A DNA stretch of 64,000 nucleotides from Pseudomonas spelaei (GTDB lineage Bacteria; Pseudomonadota; Gammaproteobacteria; Pseudomonadales; Pseudomonadaceae): assembly GCF_009724245.1 (NCBI RefSeq), contig NZ_WNNK01000013.1, forward strand, positions 1 to 64,000, written 5' to 3'. Made by a program: the position numbers and the translations under genes. Shown one piece after another: positions 34,920-43,501 of this stretch; position 1 is the first letter of the stretch; the number at the start of each line of letters is the position of its first letter. The notes beneath the pieces are model-generated. The model ran no database searches and had not been told where the DNA came from. It was given only the letters and a program-made list of their open reading frames with translations.

Positions 34920-35927
34920 TCAGATATTACTCTCGGTAAACTTTTCGTAATACAGTGAAACGCCATCAAGTCCCTGATCCAACAGCCAGTTTTTGATGGA
35001 TTCGACCATCGGCGGCGGACCGCAGACGTACATATCCGCCGAACTGTCCCGCAGTTCGGCCACATCGAAATGTTCAGTCAGGTAGCCGCGCTTGCCGCTC
35101 CAGTCGGGTGTTGGGTCACTGAACACCTCGGTGTAACGAAATCCCGGGATTTTTTCAGCATAGGCGCCAATGCGCGCCGCTTCGCATAAGTCAGCCGCCC
35201 CACGTACGCCGTAATACAAGTGCACCGGCTGCGCGCAACCGCGTTCGGCGAGCTCATCCAGCATGCCCAGCAGTGCCGACAACCCCGTACCACCGGCCAC
35301 CAGCACCAGCGGTTTGGTGACATGGCGCAGATAGAACGCCCCCAGTGGAGCCTCCAGCCACAACTCATCACCTCCCTGGCAGCGTTCGCGGATGTAATTG
35401 CTCATCACGCCGTCGGGCAGCAGGCGAATCAGGAACTGCAACTGATTGCCCGGGCGGTTGGCGAAAGAATAGGAGCGTTGGCTGTCGGTGCCGGGAATCG
35501 ACAGGCGAGCGTATTGGCCCGGCAGGAAATCCAGCGACTGGTCCAGTTGCAGATACAGGATCGCGGTGCTGCTCGAGACCTGCTGCACCTGGTTGACCGT
35601 GCTGCGTATCTGCACCGGCCCCGGCGCGTTACACAGACTGGAATCAAAATTGAAGTAAAACGCCGCGTCGGATGTGACCCGGGTCTGGCAACTGAGCATT
35701 TTGCGTTGTTGCAGGTCAAGGCTGGAGAGGGCTTCCTCGTCGACGTAATCCTGGCTGTAGTCGCCGGATTCGCAACGACCCTGGCAGGTACCGCAGACCC
35801 CTTCGCGGCAATCCAGGGGGATCTTGATGCCGTTGCGCAAGGCGGCGTCCAGCAGGAGTTCATGGGCTCCGATGGGGAAAAACAGGGTTTTGCCGTCGGC
35901 AAAACTGAAGGCCACTTTGTGATTCAT
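34920..35927 (-). CDS. antC: Anthranilate 1,2-dioxygenase reductase component
   Basis: Passes electrons from NADH to the dioxygenase AntAB. The 335-residue protein has a plant-type [2Fe-2S] ferredoxin domain (Cys40, Cys45, Cys48 in CREGVCGTC, and Cys80), then a FAD domain with RSYSFAN and a NAD domain with AGGTGLSALLGML and the C-terminal CGPPPMVE. I start at ATG 35927 (MNHKVAFSF); an extension to 35984 would run into the REP sequence. Benzoate dioxygenase reductase BenC has the same architecture; the assignment to Ant rests on AntA/AntB and the kyn context. Confidence 0.93.
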   Translation of the reverse strand: MNHKVAFSFADGKTLFFPIGAHELLLDAALRNGIKIPLDCREGVCGTCQGRCESGDYSQDYVDEEALSSLDLQQRKMLSCQTRVTSDAAFYFNFDSSLCNAPGPVQIRSTVNQVQQVSSSTAILYLQLDQSLDFLPGQYARLSIPGTDSQRSYSFANRPGNQLQFLIRLLPDGVMSNYIRERCQGGDELWLEAPLGAFYLRHVTKPLVLVAGGTGLSALLGMLDELAERGCAQPVHLYYGVRGAADLCEAARIGAYAEKIPGFRYTEVFSDPTPDWSGKRGYLTEHFDVAELRDSSADMYVCGPPPMVESIKNWLLDQGLDGVSLYYEKFTESNI

Positions 35928-35948
35928 TCGTTGAACTCTCAAATACAC

Positions 35949-36014
35949 CTGTAGCCGCCGCCTTGGGGCTGCTACGCAGCCCATCGCAGCCTTGTGCCTC
36001 GGCAGCGGCTACAG
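35949..36014. repeat. REP-like inverted repeat inside the antABC operon
   Basis: CTGTAGCCGC near 35949 and its complement GCGGCTACAG ending at 36014, a second repeat family (also at 51765-51805). It fills most of the 97 bp between antB and antC, where the cotranscribed genes would otherwise be expected to be adjacent. Confidence 0.75.
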
Positions 36015-36024
36015 ATAGAGGTGG

Positions 36025-36519
36025 TTACAGGTGATAAAAGTCCAGCACCGAGTTGATCGTGTCGTTGAGCAGCAACGCATGCTTGCGGGTGATCAGCCAG
36101 CTGTCGCCATCGGGCTTCAAGGTGTAGGTAGCGTTGCCATAGAACTGCTCCGAGGTGGCCAGGCGATAGAACAGCGTGTGCCAGTTCAGTCGTACCTCCA
36201 GCAGCCCGTCCGCCTGCTCGGCGATACGCACGTTATTGATCAGGTGCAAAGTGCGTGGCATCGGGGTGGCGGAGGCGGCCTTGCCAGTGCGCAGGCGGAA
36301 CACCCGGTCTTCCAGGCCCGAACGGTTGGCGTAGTAGATCAGCGACATCTCGCGCTTGGGGTCACGGGTGTAGACGTGCTCGGAGTCCCATTGCGGCAGG
36401 TGGAATTCACTCTGCGGGTCGAACAGCTGCACATAGGCGTCCCAGTCCTGGGCATCGCAGAGCTCGGATTTGCGGTAGAAAAACTGCTCGATCCGGTATT
36501 GCAGTTGCGCATTCATCAT
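36025..36519 (-). CDS. antB: Anthranilate 1,2-dioxygenase small subunit
   Basis: Beta subunit of the ring-hydroxylating oxygenase, structural, with the SnoaL-like cone fold. The 164-residue product (MMNAQLQYRIEQFFYRKSEL) has the usual length and the C-terminal ITRKHALLLNDTI segment. ATG 36519 overlaps the antA stop as ATGA; ATG 36516 directly after is an alternative. AGGTGG lies just upstream. The next gene, antC, is 97 bp away with a REP element between. Confidence 0.94.
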   Translation of the reverse strand: MMNAQLQYRIEQFFYRKSELCDAQDWDAYVQLFDPQSEFHLPQWDSEHVYTRDPKREMSLIYYANRSGLEDRVFRLRTGKAASATPMPRTLHLINNVRIAEQADGLLEVRLNWHTLFYRLATSEQFYGNATYTLKPDGDSWLITRKHALLLNDTINSVLDFYHL

Positions 36520-37907
36520 TCCACCTCACGCAGCTTCAGGGATTGGGCGTCGAGACCGTCCAGCAGGAATGTCTGCCAGTTGCGGTGCTGGTTGACGTAC
36601 AGCCCTTCGTGGGTGAATTCGGTGCCGGTCATGGCCGGCTGAATGCCGATGGCTTCGCTGTTGCGGGTCGGGCCGGTTTCCCAGCGATGGCTGCCGCGAG
36701 AAATGTCGCTCCAGCGCTCCAGGCGGCCCTGGAAACCACGTTGGGCTTCGCGAAACTCCACCAGGTCGTCAGGGGTGCCCATGCCGGAAACGTTGAAGAA
36801 GTCTTCGAACTGGCGAATACGGTTTTCCCGGTCGGCGTCGGACTCGTTTTTCACCCCCAGGCACTGGCTGATGATCTCGGTCTTGTTCCACGCTATCGGG
36901 CGGATGATCCGTAGCTGCGAGCTGATCTGGTCAAGGAAAAACAGGCTCGGGTAGATGTTCAGGTTACGCAGGCGGTGCATCATCCATTCGGCCTTGTCCT
37001 GGCCGTGTTCTTCCACCAGGCGCGGCATGATGGTGGCGTAGCCGGAGCGCACCGACGGGTTGGGCATATCGCTGAACAGCACACTGTGGCCGTTGTTGAA
37101 GGCAAACCAACCGTCGTCGGTATTGGCGTCGCCGGCCCCGAGTTTGCTGTAGTCCAGCGTCGCCCCGGTACCCGCGCCGTTCTCGGTGTTGACCTGCTGG
37201 CGATGCTGCACCGTGGCCACATAGTTATAGTGCACGGTGCTGACGTGATAGCCGTCCAGGCCGTTTTCGTTCTGCAGCTTCCAGTTGCCGTCGTAGGTGT
37301 AGGCCGACTTGCCAGGCAGCACTTCCAGTTCGCCGGTGGCGGACTGGGCGACCATCATGTCGAAGAACACTTTGGCGTCACCGAGGAAGTCGCCCAGGCT
37401 GTTGGTGCCGTTGACGTCGAGGCTGATAAACACAAAGCCCTTGTAGCTCTCGATCCGCGCCTTTTTCAGGCCGCGAGTCGCCTTGTCGAAACCTTCCGGG
37501 TATTCCCCCGGCGCCTTGACCTTCACCAGACGGCCATCGCTTTTGTAGCACCAGGCGTGGAACGGGCAGGTGAAGGTGGACTGGTTGCCCTTGCCGACCC
37601 GGGTCAGGGTGGTACCGCGATGCTGACAGGCGTTGATCAGCGCGTTGAGCTGGCCGTCGCCGTCGCGGGTGATGATCATCGGCTGGCGCCCGGCGCGCAT
37701 CGTCACGAAGTCGTGGTTGTTGGCCAGTTCGCTTTCATGGCAGGCGTAGATCCAGTTCTTTTCGAAGATCAGCTCCATCTCCAGATCAAACAGTTCCGGC
37801 TCGGTGAACATGTCCCGGGCAATGCGGAACACTTGGTCTGCCGGACGAAAATCCAGGCAGCTTTCAATAAAGGTTTTCCACTGTTCGACGCTTCTTGCAC
37901 CACTCAT
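36516..37907 (-). CDS. antA: Anthranilate 1,2-dioxygenase large subunit
   Basis: Catalytic subunit converting anthranilate, O2 and NADH to catechol, CO2 and ammonia. The 463-residue protein holds a Rieske centre (Cys94, His96, Cys114, His117 in CQHRG and CPFHAWC) and the mononuclear iron site in NGLDGYHVSTVHYNY near residue 215. I start at ATG 37907 after AAGGTG; an upstream GTG at 37916 is weaker. Related to benzoate and toluate dioxygenases. The presence of kynA, kynB and kynU in the same island, which produce anthranilate, supports Ant over Ben. Confidence 0.94.
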   Translation of the reverse strand: MSGARSVEQWKTFIESCLDFRPADQVFRIARDMFTEPELFDLEMELIFEKNWIYACHESELANNHDFVTMRAGRQPMIITRDGDGQLNALINACQHRGTTLTRVGKGNQSTFTCPFHAWCYKSDGRLVKVKAPGEYPEGFDKATRGLKKARIESYKGFVFISLDVNGTNSLGDFLGDAKVFFDMMVAQSATGELEVLPGKSAYTYDGNWKLQNENGLDGYHVSTVHYNYVATVQHRQQVNTENGAGTGATLDYSKLGAGDANTDDGWFAFNNGHSVLFSDMPNPSVRSGYATIMPRLVEEHGQDKAEWMMHRLRNLNIYPSLFFLDQISSQLRIIRPIAWNKTEIISQCLGVKNESDADRENRIRQFEDFFNVSGMGTPDDLVEFREAQRGFQGRLERWSDISRGSHRWETGPTRNSEAIGIQPAMTGTEFTHEGLYVNQHRNWQTFLLDGLDAQSLKLREVE

Positions 37908-38234
37908 GGAAGGCACCTTGTTGTGTGGCTAATCGGTGGTCCATTAGAGGCAGCGGCACGGGGGATGGGCTATCCGCTTAGTGGGGGAAGGTGGGCCGAA
38001 TAATTGAATGTGGTGAGTCACAACTACCCACGGCGGTGCACCGGATCGATGCAATGAGCTACTGTCTTGGGAGGCAACCTGGCTGGGCAGGCCGGAAAAA
38101 TCCGCTTCCTATCCACATAGTCGACAGTTGCTAGCCGCTGAGTGGAAACGCCACGTGACTGGCGCAGAACTTGCCTTGATCTACCGGACGCGTCGTCAGA
38201 GCGCGCTGGCCACAACCGCCGTGGGTGCACCGTG
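37908..38234. promoter_or_regulatory. Divergent antA-antR promoter region
   Basis: 327 bp without a gene between two divergent starts. The short direct repeat ATCCGCTT occurs at 37972-37979 and 38100-38107. AraC/XylS-type activators bind direct repeats, so these are candidate half-sites for AntR. No other structure was seen. Confidence 0.4.
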
Positions 38235-39236
38235 ATGAGCAGCGATACACGCGATATCCGTATTGATCGTTTCGACCTTGAAGGCGCCCGCAGCTGGATG
38301 TCCGGTATTTGCGGTCCGCATCGGCTGGAGACGGCCACGCCTGAGCGCATCCGCTTTCATCACAGCGCCAATGTGTTCAAGTCCCGCGCCACGACGTTGG
38401 GGATCATTGAATACGGTACTGACGTGACCATCGATATCGAAGACGCCGAGCATTTCAGCAGCTACAGCCTGAGCCTTCTGCTGGTCGGCGAGCAGGAGTT
38501 GAGCAAGAACGGCGAGCGGCTGAGCTCCAATCGTGATCAGGGCGTGATCATCTCGCCTAACGAGCATCAGGTGCTGGCGATCTCCGGCGACTGCCGCAAG
38601 TTGCAGGTGGTGATCACCCGCGCGGCCATGAGCGAATCCCTGGAAGGCCTGCTGCAACGGCCGATTGAAGCGCCGCTGCGCTTTGAGTCGGTGATGGATG
38701 CAGTGGAGGGCGCTTCGGCATCGTGGTGGCGGATGGCGCGGTACTTCATCGCCGAGCTGGAGCGCAGCAGCGAACTGTATGACCAGGCGGCGTTCACTCG
38801 TGACCTGGAAAGCTCATTGATCAAGGGCTTGATCCTCGCCCAGCCGAATAACTACTCCGAAGAACTGCGGGACGTCCTCGGGGTGAAACTGCCGCACTAT
38901 CTGATCCGCGCTCGCCAGTACATCCATGACAATGCCCGCGAGGCGGTACACCTGGACGACCTTGAGGCCGCGGCTGGCGTGTCGCGGTTCAAGTTGTTCG
39001 ATGCCTTCAGGAAGTACTTTGCGTTGTCGCCCATGGCCTACCTGAAGAAATATCGGCTGGGGGCCGTGCGCCAGGAAATCCTGGAACACGGCTCGACCCG
39101 CACCATCTCCGAGATCGCCCTGGGTTGGGGCTTCACCCATTTGGGGCGGTTCTCGGCGGAGTACCGCAAGCTGTTCGATGAATCGCCGAGCATGACCTTG
39201 CAACGCAACGATGCGCGGCGTATGCGTGGTGCCTGA
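38235..39236 (+). CDS. antR: AraC/XylS-family activator of anthranilate degradation
   Basis: A 333-residue regulator with an N-terminal AraC-binding-like domain (about 1-200) and two C-terminal helix-turn-helix motifs (LDDLEAAAGVSRFKLFDAFRK near 240 and ISEIALGWGFTHLGRFSAEYRKLF near 290; both longer than quoted limits only in combination). It is divergent from antABC, as AntR is in other pseudomonads, where it activates antABC in response to anthranilate. ATG 38235 or the preceding GTG 38232 may be the start. Confidence 0.88.
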   Translation: MSSDTRDIRIDRFDLEGARSWMSGICGPHRLETATPERIRFHHSANVFKSRATTLGIIEYGTDVTIDIEDAEHFSSYSLSLLLVGEQELSKNGERLSSNRDQGVIISPNEHQVLAISGDCRKLQVVITRAAMSESLEGLLQRPIEAPLRFESVMDAVEGASASWWRMARYFIAELERSSELYDQAAFTRDLESSLIKGLILAQPNNYSEELRDVLGVKLPHYLIRARQYIHDNAREAVHLDDLEAAAGVSRFKLFDAFRKYFALSPMAYLKKYRLGAVRQEILEHGSTRTISEIALGWGFTHLGRFSAEYRKLFDESPSMTLQRNDARRMRGA

Positions 39237-39253
39237 AAACCATGGAGATCAAC

Positions 39254-39343
39254 TGTGGGAGCTGGCTTGCCTGCGATAGCGGTGTATCAGTTGGCATGGA
39301 TATCGACTGACACTGCGCTATCGCAGGCAAGCCAGCTCCCACA
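39254..39343. repeat. REP doublet
   Basis: Inverted TGTGGGAGCTGGCTTGCC-type arms with a 42-bp spacer, between converging antR and catR. Confidence 0.9.
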
Positions 39344-39368
39344 GGAGTTTTATGGCGCCTGCAAGCCC

Positions 39369-40244
39369 TCAGATCAATTCCTCCACCAGTTGCAGGCAAT
39401 GACTGAGCCCCGGCGATTGATCATTGATCCGCCGGCTGAGAATGATCGGCGAGGTCGCGGTGGTTTCCACAATCGGCGTATAGCCAATGTCTGCCCGGTG
39501 CAGCACTTGCACCGAGGCCGGCACCAGCGTCACGCCCATGCCGGCACCCACCAGGCCGATGGCAGTCTGCAATTCGTTGGTCCACTGCGCCACCTTGAGG
39601 CTCAAACCATGGGTGTCGAACAGCGCGATCACATGGTCGGCGTAGCTGGGACGCGGGTTGCCGGGGTAGAGCACAAAGGGTTCTGCGGCCAATTGCGCAA
39701 GGGTCGCCGGGGCGGCCAGCAACGGATGCCCGGCGGGCAATACCGCCACCAACCGATCCTCCACCAATACCCGCTGCACGATGGCCGGATCGTCGATGCG
39801 AATCCGCCCGAAGCCCACATCGATCCGCCCAGCCTTGAGGGCTTCGACCTGTTGCAACGTGGTCATCTCCGACAGTCCCAGTTCCAGCTCCAGGCCATCG
39901 TGGGTGCGCAGCCGACGAATCAGCTCCGGCAACACGCCGTACAGCGTCGAGGGCGCAAAACCGATACCGAGCCAGGTCTTTTGCCCCAGGCCAATGCGCC
40001 GGGTGTTGTCGCAGACCTTGCCCAGTTGCTCCAGCAGCACATTGGCGTGCTCATAAAAAAAGCGCCCGGCTTCGGTCAGTCGCAACGGCCGGCCACGCTC
40101 CAGCAAAATCACCCCGAGTTCGTCTTCCAATTGCTGGATCTGCCGGCTCAAGGGCGGCTGGGCGATGTGCAGGCGCTCGGCGGCACGGGTGAAGTTGAGG
40201 GTTTCGCCCAGCACTTGAAAGTAACGCAGATGGCGCAGTTCCAT
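39369..40244 (-). CDS. catR: CatR, LysR-type regulator of catBCA
   Basis: A 291-residue LysR-type regulator with the CatR/BenM-like N-terminus MELRHLRYFQVLGETLNFTR and the helix AERLHIAQPPLSRQIQQLE. It is divergent from catB, as in other pseudomonads, where CatR activates catBCA with cis,cis-muconate and represses itself. ATG 40244 has AAAGGAGT directly upstream; an in-frame start at 40259 would overlap the palindromic operator and lacks that spacing. Confidence 0.92.
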   Translation of the reverse strand: MELRHLRYFQVLGETLNFTRAAERLHIAQPPLSRQIQQLEDELGVILLERGRPLRLTEAGRFFYEHANVLLEQLGKVCDNTRRIGLGQKTWLGIGFAPSTLYGVLPELIRRLRTHDGLELELGLSEMTTLQQVEALKAGRIDVGFGRIRIDDPAIVQRVLVEDRLVAVLPAGHPLLAAPATLAQLAAEPFVLYPGNPRPSYADHVIALFDTHGLSLKVAQWTNELQTAIGLVGAGMGVTLVPASVQVLHRADIGYTPIVETTATSPIILSRRINDQSPGLSHCLQLVEELI

Positions 40245-40257
40245 AACGACTCCTTTC

Positions 40258-40272
40258 ATACCTCAGGGGTAT
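40258..40272. promoter_or_regulatory. LysR-type T-N11-A box, probable CatR binding site
   Basis: ATACC-TCAGG-GGTAT, a palindrome with the T-N11-A spacing typical of LysR-family sites, 14 bp from the catR start codon on the catB side. Its place is right for CatR autorepression and catB activation. Confidence 0.6.
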
Positions 40273-40358
40273 TGTTCGAGACCCATTCTATATTGGAAGC
40301 CAGCAAAGATACGGCACAGAATCGAGCCAAATTTATAAAGAACCCAGCGGGTATTGCC

Positions 40359-41483
40359 ATGCCGATCTGCGCCATCGAGTCGATCGAGACGATCATCGTC
40401 GACCTTCCCACCATTCGCCCGCACAAACTGGCGATGCACACGATGCAGAACCAGACGTTAGTGATCATTCGGGTGCGCTGTGCCGATGGCATCGAAGGTG
40501 TGGGTGAGTCCACCACCATCGGCGGCCTGAGCTACGGCAATGAAAGCCCCGACAGCATCAAGGTCAACATTGACCGGCACTTCGCGCCACTGCTGATCGG
40601 CCAGGACGCGAGCAATATCAACGCGGCCATGTTGCGCCTCGAGCGCAGCATTCGTGGTAACACCTTTGCCAAGTCCGGCGTCGAAAGCGCGTTGCTCGAT
40701 GCCCTCGGTAAACGCCTGAACTTGCCGGTCAGCGAACTGCTCGGCGGGCGGGTGCGCGATGCGCTGCCGGTGGCCTGGACCCTGGCCAGCGGCAACACTG
40801 AAAAGGACATCGCCGAAGCCGAGAAGATGCTCGACCTGCGCCGCCACCGGATCTTCAAATTGAAGATCGGTGCCGGCGAAGTCAACCACGACCTGGCCCA
40901 CGTCATCGCCATCAAAAAAGCCCTGGGCGACCGCGCGAGTGTGCGGGTCGACGTCAACCAGGCCTGGGACGAAGCGGTGGCGTTACGCGCCTGCAAAGTG
41001 CTCGGCGACAACGGTATCGACCTGATCGAACAACCCATTTCGCGCAACAACCGTGGCGGCATGGTTCGGCTCAACCTGTCGAGCCCGGCGCCGATCATGG
41101 CTGACGAATCCATCGAGTGTGTCGAAGACGCCTTTAACCTGGCCCGCGAAGGCGCGGCCTCGGTGTTCGCCCTGAAGATTGCCAAGAACGGCGGTCCTCG
41201 TGCGGTCTTGCGTACGGCGGCGATTGCCGAATCGGCCGGCATCGGCCTGTACGGCGGCACCATGCTCGAAGGCGGTATCGGCACGCTGGCTTCGGCTCAT
41301 GCCTTCCTCACGCTGAACAAACTGACATGGGACACCGAACTGTTCGGGCCGCTGTTGCTTACCGAGGACATCCTCACCGAGCCGCTGGTGTACCGCGATT
41401 TCCACCTGCATGTCTCGACCGCGCCGGGCCTGGGCCTGGCCATTGATGAAGAGCGCCTGGCGTTTTTCCGTCGCGATAAATAA
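40359..41483 (+). CDS. catB: Muconate cycloisomerase
   Basis: Converts cis,cis-muconate to (+)-muconolactone. The 374-residue enolase-superfamily protein has Lys167 and Lys169 (FKLKIGAG), metal ligands in VDVNQAW, LIEQP and MADES, and Lys273 in ALKIAKNGG, the numbering expected for the P. putida enzyme. ATG 40359 is the start; the frame is open far upstream but that part is antisense to catR. catC follows after 16 bp. Confidence 0.95.
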   Translation: MPICAIESIETIIVDLPTIRPHKLAMHTMQNQTLVIIRVRCADGIEGVGESTTIGGLSYGNESPDSIKVNIDRHFAPLLIGQDASNINAAMLRLERSIRGNTFAKSGVESALLDALGKRLNLPVSELLGGRVRDALPVAWTLASGNTEKDIAEAEKMLDLRRHRIFKLKIGAGEVNHDLAHVIAIKKALGDRASVRVDVNQAWDEAVALRACKVLGDNGIDLIEQPISRNNRGGMVRLNLSSPAPIMADESIECVEDAFNLAREGAASVFALKIAKNGGPRAVLRTAAIAESAGIGLYGGTMLEGGIGTLASAHAFLTLNKLTWDTELFGPLLLTEDILTEPLVYRDFHLHVSTAPGLGLAIDEERLAFFRRDK

Positions 41484-41499
41484 CCCGAGGACACCTGAC

Positions 41500-41790
41500 A
41501 TGTTGTTCCACGTAAAAATGACCGTGAACCTGCCCCTCGACATGAACCCCGAGCGCGCGGCCGGGCTCAAGGCTGAAGAAAAAGCCCTGGCCCAGCGCCT
41601 GCAACAAGCGGGCAAATGGCGCCACCTGTGGCGCATCGCCGGGTTGTATGCCAACTACAGCGTGTTTGATGTCGACAGCGTGCAAGAGCTGCATGACCTG
41701 CTGATGCAACTGCCGCTTTATCCCTACATGGCCATTGAGGTGAATGCCCTGTGCCGGCATCCGTCGTCGATCCATGAGGATGACCGCTGA
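41500..41790 (+). CDS. catC: Muconolactone delta-isomerase
   Basis: Isomerises muconolactone to beta-ketoadipate enol-lactone. A 96-residue protein with the family N-terminus MLFHVKMTVNLP and the C-terminal MAIEVNALCRHPS. GAGGA lies 9-13 bp before the ATG. It lies between catB and catA in the usual catBCA order. Confidence 0.95.
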   Translation: MLFHVKMTVNLPLDMNPERAAGLKAEEKALAQRLQQAGKWRHLWRIAGLYANYSVFDVDSVQELHDLLMQLPLYPYMAIEVNALCRHPSSIHEDDR

Positions 41791-41832
41791 GCCTGTTTTC
41801 CACACTAATAACGACAAGATGAGGATTGCACC

Positions 41833-42762
41833 ATGTCCATCCGACTTTCCCAGACTGCCCATGCCCAACAGTTTCTCGAAGAAGCCAGCGGCAATCTCAA
41901 CGACGCCGGCAACCCACGGGCCAAGGCACTGATCTACCGGATCCTGAGGGACACGGTGAACATCATCGAAGACCTGGAAGTGACCCCGGAAGAGTTCTGG
42001 AAGGCGGTCAACTACCTCAACGAACTGGGCAAGAATCAGGAAGCTGGGCTGCTTGCGGCCGGCCTGGGCCTGGAGCATTACCTGGACATGCTGATGGATG
42101 CGGCGGACGAGGAGGCCGGCAAATCCGGCGGCACCCCGCGCACCATCGAAGGCCCGCTGTATGTGGCGGGTGCGCCGCTGTCCAAGTACGAAGCGCGGCT
42201 GGATGACGGCCTGGATCCGGGGGTGCCACTGTTCATGCAGGGACAGGTGCGCGACACCGATGGCAAGCCATTGGCGAGGGCGATTGTTGATGTGTGGCAG
42301 GCCAATACCGGTGGTACGTATTCGTGGTTTGACGGTACGCAGTCGGCATTCAACCTGCGTCGGCGGATCGAGACCGACGCCCAGGGCAACTACCGTTTTC
42401 GCAGCATCGTGCCGTCAGGTTATGGCTGCCCACCGAGTGGGCCGACCCAGCAGCTGTTGGACCAGTTGGGGCGGCATGGGCAGCGGCCGGCGCATATTCA
42501 CTTCTTTATTTCAGCACCCGGCTATCGGCACCTGACGACCCAGATCAACCTGTCGGATGATCCGTACCTGCATGATGACTTTGCCTATGCGACGCGCGAT
42601 GAGTTGATTGCCGAGATTCGCTTCAGTGACGACGCCAACCTGGCGCGGGAGTTTGGGGTGGACGGGCAGTTTGCGCAGATTGATTTTGACTTTGAGCTGC
42701 AGCCGGCGGGCGCCCCGGTAGAGCAGAAACGCATGCAGCGGGTGCGCGCCCTGGAAGACTGA
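41833..42762 (+). CDS. catA: Catechol 1,2-dioxygenase
   Basis: Intradiol ring cleavage of catechol to cis,cis-muconate. A 309-residue protein with an N-terminal helical linker domain and the non-haem Fe(III) ligands: His221 and His223 in RPAHIHFF, Tyr197 in SGYGCPP and a tyrosine near 163 (GTYSWF). Last gene of catBCA, 42 bp after catC, followed by a REP doublet. Confidence 0.96.
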   Translation: MSIRLSQTAHAQQFLEEASGNLNDAGNPRAKALIYRILRDTVNIIEDLEVTPEEFWKAVNYLNELGKNQEAGLLAAGLGLEHYLDMLMDAADEEAGKSGGTPRTIEGPLYVAGAPLSKYEARLDDGLDPGVPLFMQGQVRDTDGKPLARAIVDVWQANTGGTYSWFDGTQSAFNLRRRIETDAQGNYRFRSIVPSGYGCPPSGPTQQLLDQLGRHGQRPAHIHFFISAPGYRHLTTQINLSDDPYLHDDFAYATRDELIAEIRFSDDANLAREFGVDGQFAQIDFDFELQPAGAPVEQKRMQRVRALED

Positions 42763-42780
42763 ACGCCTCGGTCTGGTTTA

Positions 42781-42852
42781 TGTGGGAGCTGGCTTGCCTG
42801 CGATGGCGGTGGTGACTGACACACCGCTATCGCAGGCAAGCCAGCTCCCACA
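42781..42852. repeat. REP doublet
   Basis: Inverted TGTGGGAGCTGGCTTGCC-type arms around a short spacer of 24 bp, between converging catA and kynR. Confidence 0.9.
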
Positions 42853-42872
42853 GTTGATCGGCGGTGTTCTGA

Positions 42873-43346
42873 TTATTTGCGAACCACCAAATCCAACAAA
42901 TCATCCCGATCCTTGATCTTCTGCAACACAATCTCCGAGCGAATATCCATCACCCCCGCCGTGCGGTTCAGGTGGTTCACAATAAAGTCCGAAAAGTGCT
43001 TGAGGTTGCGCGCCTGCACCCGCAACACATAGTTACTGGCGCCGGTGATCACATACGCACTGGCCACTTCCGGCCATCCCTGGACCTTCTTGATGAACGT
43101 CTCATGCCAGTCCTCCACATCCTGGCGCAGCGACAGATGGACGATGGCTTCCAGCTCGATTCCCAGTTGCTCGGCATTCAACACCGCACGGTAACCACTG
43201 ACGATGCCCTCACTCTCCAGCAGCCGTAAACGTCGCAGGCAGGCGGAGGGTGACAGCGCGACTTTCTCCGCCAGTTCCTGGTTGCTGATACGGCCATCCT
43301 GTTGCAGGAAATGCAGAAGGCGCAGGTCGGTGGCATCGAGAATCAT
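42873..43346 (-). CDS. kynR: Lrp/AsnC-family regulator of kynurenine pathway
   Basis: A 157-residue Lrp-type regulator: N-terminal helix-turn-helix (LDATDLRLLHFLQQDGRISN and LAEKVALSPSACLRRLRLLE) and a C-terminal RAM ligand-binding domain (about 65-140). Divergent from kynU with 155 bp between starts. In P. aeruginosa the kynurenine-responsive Lrp-type KynR is divergent from kynB and kynU; here it sits next to kynU, so the symbol is by homology and position. Confidence 0.88.
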   Translation of the reverse strand: MILDATDLRLLHFLQQDGRISNQELAEKVALSPSACLRRLRLLESEGIVSGYRAVLNAEQLGIELEAIVHLSLRQDVEDWHETFIKKVQGWPEVASAYVITGASNYVLRVQARNLKHFSDFIVNHLNRTAGVMDIRSEIVLQKIKDRDDLLDLVVRK

Positions 43347-43376
43347 GATTAGAATAAATCCGCATGTTTGGAGGTT

Positions 43377-43388
43377 AAATTCGAATTT
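43377..43388. promoter_or_regulatory. Candidate KynR operator between kynR and kynU
   Basis: The perfect 12-bp palindrome AAATTCGAATTT in the divergent kynR-kynU promoter region. AT-rich palindromes are typical of Lrp-family sites, and a similar CGAATTCG palindrome precedes kynB. Confidence 0.4.
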
Positions 43389-43501
43389 CCTACGTCTTAA
43401 TTAGCGCGTTACCTACCACTTTGCACGAAAATTCTCTAAAGCTTCGTTCATTATTTGGTCCATCGTTACCCACAGCGACACCCACAAGAACAGGATCGAC
43501 C

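Noticed and set aside
39255..40358. In-frame upstream extension of catB into a 742-residue product
   Set aside because: The extra part is antisense to catR and the REP element; ATG 40359 gives the standard muconate cycloisomerase length and active-site numbering.
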